Assembly: GCF_002335745.1 (NCBI RefSeq)
Contig: NZ_NIST01000001.1
Location: 4,916,090 to 4,980,089 of the forward strand
Length of the DNA stretch: 64,000 bases
Direction of reading: 5' to 3'
Source of the DNA: Evansella halocellulosilytica
GTDB lineage: Bacteria > Bacillota > Bacilli > Bacillales > Salisediminibacteriaceae
A program made the position numbers and the translations under genes. Positions within the stretch are counted from its first letter, which is position 1. Every line of letters starts with the position of its first letter. Positions 8,412 to 16,166 of the stretch are shown piece after piece. The notes below the pieces were generated by a model. It saw nothing but the letters and a program-made list of their open reading frames with translations, was not told the origin of the DNA and ran no database searches.

Positions 8412-9467
8412 TTAATCAATATCAATATTTTCTGACAGCATATCAAATACCTCTTGTACTTCTTCGTTCACTTGAATAAATGATTCACGATCCAAAAACT
8501 CAGCTTCAGCTCCGTTATCAGCAGCAAAGTTTTGAAAATCCTCATGTTGAACGACTTCTTGAAATACATCCTCTAAATAATGAATGACCTCTTCAGGAGT
8601 TCCTGACGGAGCATAATAACCAAACCTAACAGATACACCAGTACTTACACCTAAGTCAGAGAATGATACAGCATTTTCTAATAAAGAATGGAAGTGTTCT
8701 TCGTAGCTTGATGTTACAAGAGGTACCGCATCTCCAGATTCAACATATTGAATGGAATCAGGAGTTGACGCCATTCGTAAATCTACTTGTCCTCCTAAAT
8801 GTGCTGTAATTAAATCTGCACCACTTTGATAAGGAATGACTTCAAATGCATCTGGATGTCCAGTGGCTTCCATCATCGCTTCATAAGCTAAATGGGTTGT
8901 TGAACCAATATTCGTAATACCAACAGAAATTGAGCCTGGTTCTTCTAACGCTGCCTCTAAATACTCCTCAAATGTTGAATATTCTGAATCACTACTGCCT
9001 ACAAGTACTGAAGGTGTATGAGAAACTTGAGCAATCAGTTCATAATCTTCGAAACCAATATCGATCTGTCCAACTGCATTCATCGCATTTAACGTTGAAT
9101 GGTGAAGCAGAAGTGTATGTCCATCAGGTTCTGCATGAAGCACTTCCTCTAAACCATTTCTCGTATTTGCACCGGGAAGGTTAACCACTGTCAGGCTTTC
9201 TGGTAATAATCCTTCCTCACGGATGATATCGCTTACAATACGACCAGTAGAATCACTCGTACCGCCCGGATCATACGGAACAATAATACGCACTTCTTGA
9301 GTAGGAAAATCTAGTTCTTCACCTTGACTGCCGTTGTTGTCGTTCGAAGCATTTTCATCCGTATTTTGGTTATCATGATCTTCAGTTCCCGCTTCATTAT
9401 CTCCATTACAAGCAACCAATAAAGCCAAACCGAATACAATACTTAACAATCTATTCGCTTTCTTCAT
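8412..9467 (-). CDS. tctC: TctC-type solute-binding lipoprotein (TTT family)
   Basis: About 351 residues. It begins MKKANRLLSIVFGLALLVAC, a lipoprotein signal with a lipobox ending LVAC. A low-complexity Asn/Asp/Glu linker follows, then the Bug/TctC domain (VRIIVPYDPGGTSDSTGRIV, then NLPGANTRNGLEEV). It is anchored outside the membrane and captures the carboxylate for TctAB. The start at 9467 lies 9 nt after AAGGAG; longer in-frame starts ignore this site. It lies 28 nt after the aldolase gene. The acidic linker fits a salt-tolerant or alkaliphilic host. Confidence 0.9.
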   Translation of the reverse strand: MKKANRLLSIVFGLALLVACNGDNEAGTEDHDNQNTDENASNDNNGSQGEELDFPTQEVRIIVPYDPGGTSDSTGRIVSDIIREEGLLPESLTVVNLPGANTRNGLEEVLHAEPDGHTLLLHHSTLNAMNAVGQIDIGFEDYELIAQVSHTPSVLVGSSDSEYSTFEEYLEAALEEPGSISVGITNIGSTTHLAYEAMMEATGHPDAFEVIPYQSGADLITAHLGGQVDLRMASTPDSIQYVESGDAVPLVTSSYEEHFHSLLENAVSFSDLGVSTGVSVRFGYYAPSGTPEEVIHYLEDVFQEVVQHEDFQNFAADNGAEAEFLDRESFIQVNEEVQEVFDMLSENIDID

Positions 9468-9495
9468 ACCATTCATCTCCTTGTCCTTATATTGA

Positions 9496-10386
9496 TTAGA
9501 CCAACTCTTCCGATTTATAAGCACTTAACAATTGCTTTAATTCAATCTTCACATCTTCTGGAAGGGGTTGAACAGGTAATCTTGGTATCCCAACATCTAA
9601 TCCAGATTGATTGATTGCCGCCTTTAAAACTGAAGGCATTGTTCCCAAACTGAATGCACTTCTTAACACTTTTAATTTGTTTTGATTCTCATTTGCTTCT
9701 TCATACTTGCCTTGCCGCCAATAAGTATAAATGTTGGCCACTACCCGAGGCATATAATTTGCTGTAGCAGCTATCGCACCATCAGCTCCTGCCATCAAGC
9801 CAGGCAATATGAGTGAATCAGTCCCGATTAAAACTTGAAAATCACTATTTTTAATTTCAATTAGTTTAATTGTAAAATCTAAGTTACCGCTACTATCCTT
9901 AATGGCTACAATGCTATCAATGGTTCCGAGTTCCTTCACGGTTTCAGGCTGGATTGTGTTTCCCGTAATTCTTGGAATGTTATACAAAATAATAGGTAAA
10001 TTCGTTTGTTCTGCAATCATTCTAAAATGAGCTGTAAGCTCTTCTTGAGATAATGTAACATAATAAGGAGTGATTACGGATACTGCATCTACACCGATAC
10101 GTTCCATTTCATTGGTCAAGCGAATCGTCTCTGTTGTCGAATTTGTTCCAGTACCAGCATAGACAGGAACCTTTCCCTTTGCTTCTTCGACTACAATTCG
10201 TGCAACCTCAACCTTTTCACTATTGTTAAGCGAAGCAAATTCACCATTACTCCCTAAACAAAATAAACCATCACAGCCACCGTCAATGGCTCGATTCACT
10301 AATTTCTTGAGTGCTTCCTTGTCAATTTGATCATTCTTATTAAATGGGGTTACGAGTGCTGGAATAATTCCTTTTGGACTTAACAT
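9496..10386 (-). CDS. DapA-family (dihydrodipicolinate synthase-like) aldolase
   Basis: A 296-residue class I aldolase of the DapA/NAL family. It has the Schiff-base Lys in VAIKDSSGN, the catalytic Tyr in ILYNIPRITG, and the substrate-carboxylate loop as GSNGEFASL instead of the GTTGE of true DapA. The changed loop and the operon context point to a catabolic aldolase or lyase acting on a 2-keto sugar acid and releasing pyruvate or a similar unit, not to lysine synthesis. The start overlaps the pdxA2 stop (TAATG). Confidence 0.88.
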   Translation of the reverse strand: MLSPKGIIPALVTPFNKNDQIDKEALKKLVNRAIDGGCDGLFCLGSNGEFASLNNSEKVEVARIVVEEAKGKVPVYAGTGTNSTTETIRLTNEMERIGVDAVSVITPYYVTLSQEELTAHFRMIAEQTNLPIILYNIPRITGNTIQPETVKELGTIDSIVAIKDSSGNLDFTIKLIEIKNSDFQVLIGTDSLILPGLMAGADGAIAATANYMPRVVANIYTYWRQGKYEEANENQNKLKVLRSAFSLGTMPSVLKAAINQSGLDVGIPRLPVQPLPEDVKIELKQLLSAYKSEELV

Positions 10387-11396
10387 TAAATCACCTCTTG
10401 TTTTGGAGATAGTTCTACGGCCATTTTGATTGCTTCAATCATTGAACCTGAGTTTGCAATCCCTTTTCCTGCTATATCAAAAGCTGTTCCATGGTCAACA
10501 GATGTACGTATCATCCCGCCTTTAAGACCGACAGTAATATTAACACCTGACTCTAAACCAAGCACCTTGACTGGGCCATGTCCTTGATCATGGTAACACG
10601 CCACAACAATATCAAAATCGCCTCTTACTGCTCGAAAGAATAATGTATCAGCTGGATAAGGTCCTGACACTTCGATTCCTTCTTTTTTTGCTCGTTCGAT
10701 ACCTGGGATTAGCTTTTCTTCTTCTTCCCCATATCCAAATAAACCATTTTCTCCAGCATGCGGGTTGATGCCGCAAACTGCAATTCGTGGATTTCGAACC
10801 CCTGCGTTAACAAGCGTTTCATACGACAACTTTATAACATTATAAGTTCTTTCAGCATCAATCTGTTTGACAGCTTCGATTAATCCAATGTGTGTAGTCA
10901 AATGGATGACTTTTAAATCAGGGGTTGAAAGCATCATCGAATAATCTTTTGTTCCTGTTAATGTTGCAAGAATTTCAGTGTGTCCTGGGAATTGTTGACC
11001 TCCCAATTGCATCGCTTCTTTATTAAGTGGTGCTGTTGTAATAGCGGAAATTTCCCTCTCCTTTGCAAGCTCAACTGCCTTTTCAACAAACGAATAGGCT
11101 GCATATCCGGCTTTTGCAGAAATTTCACCATATGGAAGCTCTTCAGGTAATAAATTGAGATCGATACAGTGGACCACTCCTTTCTCCTCTTTCAACTGTA
11201 AGGGAGGTTGGACAACTTCTACAATAAGAGGTAAACCGAGATTCTTGATTTCTCGTCGGAGAATTTTTTCATCCCCAATCACAAGTGGAATACACATTTC
11301 TTGAATGTTTCCTTCTGCTATTGCCTTCAATGTGATTTCGGGTCCAATTCCAGCAGCATCACCCATCGTAACTCCTATTATCGGTTTGTTCACCAT
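10386..11396 (-). CDS. pdxA2: PdxA2-type 4-phospho-threonate/erythronate dehydrogenase
   Basis: A 336-residue PdxA-family dehydrogenase: GVTMGDAAGIGPEITLKA at the start, FPGHTEILA in the middle, CGINPHAGENGLFG, and ACYHDQGHGPVKVLG with metal-binding His residues. PdxA2 enzymes oxidise and decarboxylate 4-phospho-D-threonate or D-erythronate to dihydroxyacetone phosphate, acting after a DUF1537 kinase. That kinase is encoded immediately upstream with no gap. Vitamin B6 synthesis is unlikely because this lineage typically makes PLP by PdxS/PdxT. GGAGGTG precedes the start. Confidence 0.88.
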   Translation of the reverse strand: MVNKPIIGVTMGDAAGIGPEITLKAIAEGNIQEMCIPLVIGDEKILRREIKNLGLPLIVEVVQPPLQLKEEKGVVHCIDLNLLPEELPYGEISAKAGYAAYSFVEKAVELAKEREISAITTAPLNKEAMQLGGQQFPGHTEILATLTGTKDYSMMLSTPDLKVIHLTTHIGLIEAVKQIDAERTYNVIKLSYETLVNAGVRNPRIAVCGINPHAGENGLFGYGEEEEKLIPGIERAKKEGIEVSGPYPADTLFFRAVRGDFDIVVACYHDQGHGPVKVLGLESGVNITVGLKGGMIRTSVDHGTAFDIAGKGIANSGSMIEAIKMAVELSPKQEVI

Positions 11397-12686
11397 CTAC
11401 TCACCTCCTAAAGCCTTATATGACTTAAATAGCGTCTCTTTTGTTCCAAATCCTCCTGCCTTTGTAATGGTAATCATATTTTTCTCACCTTTTAAAATAC
11501 CGATTGGGATACCTTCTTCGACTTCATCACACAAATAGAATTCATTCGCCTTAATATGTGCAGCAACCTTTTTTGCTGTATCTCCTCCCGTTAAAAAACT
11601 CTTTTGAACATTCGTTACTCGGATCACTTTTTCTACTAATTCCCCAAGACTATTTGAAATGAAATCACTCATCTGAACAGATGTTAAATGACTATTCTGA
11701 CCATTTAATCTTGAAGCTTTGATTTCTTCTGGATTTGCTGAAGTATATAGAACAACATCTCTCCCTTTTTGTAAGGCATCCACTGTATTCTTCAAGGCAT
11801 TTTCCATTATAATTTCTTTCGATTCTTTCGACTTAACAATATCTCCTGTGTTTACTTCTATTCCACAAATCGATGTTTGCATCAATAAATAATTCAACTG
11901 CTCCCTAGTAGATTCATGTACACTCCCAATGACAAACAAAATTTGCCCTTTTCTTACTAATGAATCTCGTTCAATAGTAGAACTTTTATTTTGCCACCTC
12001 TCTGCTATCTGCTCCGCGAGCCCTGCAGACCCACACCAAATAAATTTCTCTTGATAATCATCCATATATTCTATTAACTTTTGAAAATGGTGATTGGAAT
12101 TCGTATCACATACAATAAACTCTGCTTGAGACTTCCTTAATTGAAGCAATTTTTGTTGAAAAGAACTTTTTCCCGAGTCAATATCATCTATTGAAATAAT
12201 TCCTACTTTACGTTTAGATGATTGAGTTATTATTTTTTCAATTGACGAACTATTAATTGGAGTACTTACATCTCTCGCAAAATAAGTATGCTCGAGAAGT
12301 GACTCTCCCACATATATTTCACCATTTTTTACAAACCTTTGATTATCTGGGTAACCGGGAGCAATGATGATAAATTTTGCATCACTATGATCAATCAATG
12401 AATCCAATTCTGTTCCTACATTCCCTCTCATTGTAGAATCGACTTTTTTATAGATCATATCAACATGATATTTTTTTGCTACTTCTATAGCCTTTTCTAC
12501 ACTTTTATATGCCTCTGTTTCCGATGCTGATCGACTATCAGTCTCAATAACTAGGACATCGATATCGTCGTTTTTTAATATTGTATCCTGATCCAACAAA
12601 ACTGTTGTTTTTAAACCTTTCTTCGCAAATTGTACACCTGTATCATTTGCACCGGTTAAATCATCTGCAACCACTACTGCATTCAC
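11397..12686 (-). CDS. Four-carbon acid sugar kinase (DUF1537 family)
   Basis: About 429 residues. The opening VVVADDLTGANDTGVQFAKK is the DUF1537 N-domain signature. The C-terminal nucleotide domain includes FLTGGDTAKKVAAH and, near the end, ITKAGGFG. Known members (DtnK, OtnK, DenK types) phosphorylate D-threonate, L-threonate or D-erythronate at C4. I chose the GTG at 12686, a few nt after AGGGGTG; the upstream GTG at 12716 has no ribosome site. It is the first gene of the operon, close behind a sigma-A promoter. Confidence 0.87.
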   Translation of the reverse strand: MNAVVVADDLTGANDTGVQFAKKGLKTTVLLDQDTILKNDDIDVLVIETDSRSASETEAYKSVEKAIEVAKKYHVDMIYKKVDSTMRGNVGTELDSLIDHSDAKFIIIAPGYPDNQRFVKNGEIYVGESLLEHTYFARDVSTPINSSSIEKIITQSSKRKVGIISIDDIDSGKSSFQQKLLQLRKSQAEFIVCDTNSNHHFQKLIEYMDDYQEKFIWCGSAGLAEQIAERWQNKSSTIERDSLVRKGQILFVIGSVHESTREQLNYLLMQTSICGIEVNTGDIVKSKESKEIIMENALKNTVDALQKGRDVVLYTSANPEEIKASRLNGQNSHLTSVQMSDFISNSLGELVEKVIRVTNVQKSFLTGGDTAKKVAAHIKANEFYLCDEVEEGIPIGILKGEKNMITITKAGGFGTKETLFKSYKALGGE

Positions 12687-12729
12687 ATCGTCACCCCTAA
12701 CTTTAAACGCTTTCACTCAATCTAGTTAT

Positions 12730-12758
12730 AATATATTGAAACAAAGCAATATTATCAA
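12730..12758 (-). promoter_or_regulatory. Sigma-A promoter of the sugar-acid operon
   Basis: On the minus strand, TTGATA (12753-12758), exactly 17 nt, then TATATT (12730-12735), about 45 nt before the kinase start. No -24/-12 sigma-54 element (GG...GC) was seen here, which matters because the neighbouring regulator belongs to a family that normally works with sigma-54. Confidence 0.7.
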
Positions 12759-12825
12759 CATTTTTTCTGAATTATTAATTTTATTAAAATTTATATGAAT
12801 TTCTGTTTATTTTTGCAACAAATAA

Positions 12826-12847
12826 CCCTTGTCTTCACCGACAAGGG
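12826..12847 (-). terminator. Hairpin after the PrpR-like regulator gene
   Basis: CCCTTGTC and GACAAGGG form an 8-bp stem with a 6-nt loop, a few nt past the regulator's stop, followed by TTATTTGTTG on the minus strand. The T-tract is weak, so termination may be partial. Confidence 0.6.
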
Positions 12848-12854
12848 ATTTCAT

Positions 12855-14639
12855 TTACGAATTCAATTTTCTCCAAAGGGTTGAACGATTGATTCCTAGC
12901 CTTTTTGAGGCTTTTGATTGATTTTCGTTTTCCTGCAAATATACTTCCTCAATAATATCCCTTTCAATCTCAGAAAGTGTTTGATTAATATTGATTGGGA
13001 TTAACGACTGATTTCCTTGTGAGTTTTCTATCTTGACCGTTTTTAACACACTTTTTACATCTTTAATGAGGATATCACTTGAATTCTTTACTAATAATTT
13101 TACTGCTTTTCTTAATTCACTAATATTGCCGTACCAAGGATATTTAATTAGTGTTTCTAATGCACCTTCTTCTACTCCGATAACCTGCTTCCCATACCGT
13201 TCATTGAAATGGAGAATGAATGTTCGAATCATATGTTCAATCATTTCTTGCCTTTCTCTCAACGGTGGAAAATAGTATGCATTTCGAAGTAATTCATCCT
13301 TTATCGCACGATCAAACTTTTCGATTGTTTCGTGAAAAATTGATTTATCACAGCAAAACGTATATATGGCTTGAAGCGAATAGTTTTTAATCGTTTCGTG
13401 AAGCTTTTTCTGTTGTGTAGCGGTTAAGTTCTCGATTTGACTAAAATGAATAATATCGTGAGTACTATAGGATTGAAGCATTTGTATAATTCGATTAAAT
13501 GTCCTAGTCGAAGGATGATTAAAACGAAATTCGGTCATTGTGCCTTGACAAAAAGGTTCCTTTTCCCAAAGCATTTTAATAAAAATTCTTTTCCCCGTCC
13601 CACGTTCACCTATAATTGTAATCGAGTTCTGTTCCTTTTTTTGTTCAATATCGTTCATCGTTTCTTGAAATAAACGATCCGAAGCAATTAATTGAGGAAC
13701 ATGTTCTAAATTAGCATCAGCCATAATAACATTGACTTCATTATCAACACTTAGATCGCCATTCTCTAACTCTAAATAAAAGTATGTTGTTAATTTTGAA
13801 TCACTTACTCGTCCTATGTTCATCCGAGGCGGCTGCTTAAAATGACCTTCATACATGTAGAAGGAGATAGGAAGATCCATAAAGGATTCATCAAATGCTA
13901 AAGGTAGTTTAGGATGAATATGGAAAAAATTCTTTTTTTCAGTCGACACTAAACGCTGTTTAAATGCTAAATTGCTAAAATAAAGTTCCCCATTCATTCT
14001 CATCAAACAAACCGGGTTAGACAATTGGTTTAATAAATTGTTAAAAGTTTCCGCTTTAGAACTATACTTTTCTATTTCAGTTTTCAATGCCTTTGCTTTA
14101 TTAAATGCTTCGTAAACAGACTCTTTTCCAGATGTAATTAAGACTCCTTGCATACCAAGAGAGATTGCTAACCTTACTGTGATTGCATCACCAACAATAA
14201 TGGAAATTCCTTGTTCCTTCATCTTTACAAGGGTATTCTTCACTTCAGATTCGTGATCAACAACTCGATATTCTACATCTATATTAATAACCGAAGAAAC
14301 TGCTTCAAAACTATAAATTACATTTTTAAAGCCAACCATGCCAATTTTAACATTATAGCTCTTGAGTAATGTCAATATTCTCAAAATATCGTATCCGGAA
14401 ATGTGAATATCAATCACTGGAATTGAAGTGTTCTCTCTTAATACCTTTGCCGTTCCTCCGCGACTAATAATGACATCAAACTCTTCACCTGACCTTTTAT
14501 AATTCTCCAATAAAACTAAACTTTGATTTAAATCAGCTACATGACTTGTAATAGAAAACTCTTCAAACTCATGCTCCATCGAATTAATTAACTCCGCCAA
14601 CCCCTTATATGGAGCAATCACCAATGTTTTAATATTCAC
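12855..14639 (-). CDS. PrpR-like regulator with degenerate AAA+ domain and Fis-type HTH
   Basis: 594 residues. An N-terminal PrpR_N sensor domain (about 1-190, with SRGGTAKVLRENTSIPVIDI) is followed by a PAS-like segment (about 205-300), a reduced AAA+ domain and a C-terminal Fis HTH ending KASKRLGINRSTLWRKL. Walker A is present (GERGTGKR), but the Walker B region reads HDIIHFSQIEN instead of LFLDEI, and no GAFTGA loop exists. GAFTGA contacts sigma-54, so this is probably not a sigma-54 activator. It starts at GTG after AGGTGGTG and presumably senses the imported sugar acid or a product and controls the operon downstream. Confidence 0.85.
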   Translation of the reverse strand: MNIKTLVIAPYKGLAELINSMEHEFEEFSITSHVADLNQSLVLLENYKRSGEEFDVIISRGGTAKVLRENTSIPVIDIHISGYDILRILTLLKSYNVKIGMVGFKNVIYSFEAVSSVINIDVEYRVVDHESEVKNTLVKMKEQGISIIVGDAITVRLAISLGMQGVLITSGKESVYEAFNKAKALKTEIEKYSSKAETFNNLLNQLSNPVCLMRMNGELYFSNLAFKQRLVSTEKKNFFHIHPKLPLAFDESFMDLPISFYMYEGHFKQPPRMNIGRVSDSKLTTYFYLELENGDLSVDNEVNVIMADANLEHVPQLIASDRLFQETMNDIEQKKEQNSITIIGERGTGKRIFIKMLWEKEPFCQGTMTEFRFNHPSTRTFNRIIQMLQSYSTHDIIHFSQIENLTATQQKKLHETIKNYSLQAIYTFCCDKSIFHETIEKFDRAIKDELLRNAYYFPPLRERQEMIEHMIRTFILHFNERYGKQVIGVEEGALETLIKYPWYGNISELRKAVKLLVKNSSDILIKDVKSVLKTVKIENSQGNQSLIPININQTLSEIERDIIEEVYLQENENQSKASKRLGINRSTLWRKLNS

Positions 14640-14895
14640 GGCACACCACCTGTTGCGATATTAGTCAAATTCCCTTAATTTTTTATTCTATAATTATTAT
14701 ACATGAAATTCGATGAATTTATAGAGGTTAATTTGCTATAATTTAAGAGGAGGATATGTTTTAGTTTCGTCAAATATAGAGATATAAGCCTAATAGGATT
14801 TTGAAGTTTCTCAATAAAAGGAGGTGAATGATCTAAGAGCTTCTACTATTTTAAATTAAATCTAATTCAATACAATTTGGAGGGATCATATCCAT

Positions 14896-15709
14896 ATGAA
14901 CTTAAATCTAAAAGGGAAATCAGTTCTTGTTACAGCTGCAAGTAAAGGTTTAGGAAAAGCAATTGCTTTACAATTTGCCAAAGAGGGTGCCCACATCGTC
15001 ATATCTAGTAGAAATAAAGAAGCTCTCCAAAAAGCCCAACGTGAAATTAAAGAGGATAGTGGAAATGAAAATGTACATCAAATCGTTTGTGATATTACAA
15101 GCTATGATTCTATTAAAAGCCTAATCAATCATACCCTTGATCTGCATGGCACGATCGATGTTTTAGTAAATAATTCTGGCGGTCCACCAGCTGGTACATT
15201 TGACAATATTACGGATGAAGATTGGCAAAAAGCATTTGAGTTGAACTTATTAAGTATTACTCGATTAATTCGTGAATCGCTGCCACATCTAAAAAGTGAT
15301 GGAGGAGGGCATATTGTAAACATTGCCTCTTCTTCTATGAAACAAACAATCAATAATTTAATCCTATCTAATACTTACCGTGCTGGAATTGTAGGATTAT
15401 CAAAGAGTTTGTCACAAGAGTTAGCAAAGGACAACATTTTAATTAATACGATTGGACCTGGAAGAATTGAAACCGACCGTGTTTCTGAATTAGATTCAAT
15501 TAGTGCGATAAAACAAGAGGTCACATGCGATAAAACAAGAGGTCACATATGAAGAAATAAAAAAATCAAAGGAAATGGAAATTCCAATTGGACGTTACGG
15601 GAAACCGTCTGAATTTGCAAAGTTTGTCGTCTTCTTATGTTCAGGCGCAAACACATATATTACTGGTCAAGCTATGCTCGTCGATGGAGGACTCGTAAAA
15701 GCTTTGTAA
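14896..15709 (+). pseudogene. SDR-family oxidoreductase, frameshifted by a 22-bp tandem duplication
   Basis: The N-terminal part reads VTAASKGLGKAIA (NAD(P)-binding TGxxxGxG-like) and DVLVNNSGGPP, with the active-site area around SSSMKQTINNLILSNTYRAG. At 15505-15548 an exact 22-bp unit occurs twice in tandem. The extra 22 nt shifts the frame and the protein ends at 15552. Removing one copy restores an uninterrupted frame through GRYGKPSEFAKFVVFLCSGA and the SDR C-terminus ITGQAMLVDGGLVKAL to the stop at 15707-15709, about 263 residues. The intact form would be a cytosolic reductase. The gene is divergent from the PrpR-like regulator, so it may have belonged to the same pathway. Confidence 0.85.
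15505..15548 (+). repeat. Exact 22-bp tandem duplication inside the SDR gene
   Basis: Copy 1 is 15505-15526 and copy 2 is 15527-15548, identical at all 22 positions. Since 22 is not a multiple of three, the duplication causes the frameshift. Perfect identity suggests a recent event that slippage could reverse. Confidence 0.95.
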
Positions 15710-15784
15710 AGTCAGTTTTGAATACTCTCAATCGACTTACAGCATTCAGTAGTTTTAAAAGTAACTTTATCTACGCAACAAAAG

Positions 15785-15823
15785 ACGCCGCGGTTTCTCA
15801 ATCTTTTTGAAAAACCGCGGCGT
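15785..15823. terminator. Strong hairpin after the SDR gene
   Basis: ACGCCGCGGTTT pairs perfectly with AAACCGCGGCGT over 12 bp around a 15-nt loop. It lies about 75 bp after the SDR stop. The tail is only weakly T-rich on either strand. Confidence 0.6.
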
Positions 15824-15974
15824 TACTCGCTTAAATGTAAAAAATTTGAATTCTAGAATATTCGTTTGCCTATGGGTTTAACCAACATCATTTAATGAAA
15901 TAACTATATCCTCAATATTATGAATTTATAAAAGTCCAACCATAAAATATGGATTACAATTGCAGATGTTTTTC

Positions 15975-16155
15975 GCGGACATCAGGTTCCTTATATAACC
16001 ACAAAACAGCTCTTTCACAACCTTCGAGGACACCTGTTCCGTTATCTCCCCCAAAACATATGAAATCAGCGACTTTTTGACTCAATAGAGGATCATATGG
16101 CCGATTAACAGCGCAATTCTGCCTTTTCAGTGCATTTAGCGAACCCTATGTCCGC
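15975..16155. repeat. MITE-like repeat with inverted ends
   Basis: About 181 bp between related terminal inverted repeats: GCGGACATCAGGTTCC on the left, and GCGGACATAGGGTTCGC on the right when read on the minus strand. An internal variant (GGACACCTGTTCC at about 16030) resembles the ends. There is no coding frame. It looks like a non-autonomous, dispersed repeat of the kind seen in many Bacillaceae. Only one copy is in the window, so its repeat nature rests on structure. Confidence 0.5.
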
Positions 16156-16166
16156 ATGACAAATGA

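Noticed and set aside
12717-12854. Sigma-54 promoter for the sugar-acid operon
   Set aside because: No GG-N10-GC element was seen; a good sigma-A promoter is present instead.
14819-14836. AAAGGAGGTGA followed by ATG ATC TAA, a possible two-codon leader ORF before the SDR gene
   Set aside because: The spacing between ribosome site and ATG is only about 3 nt, too short for normal initiation.
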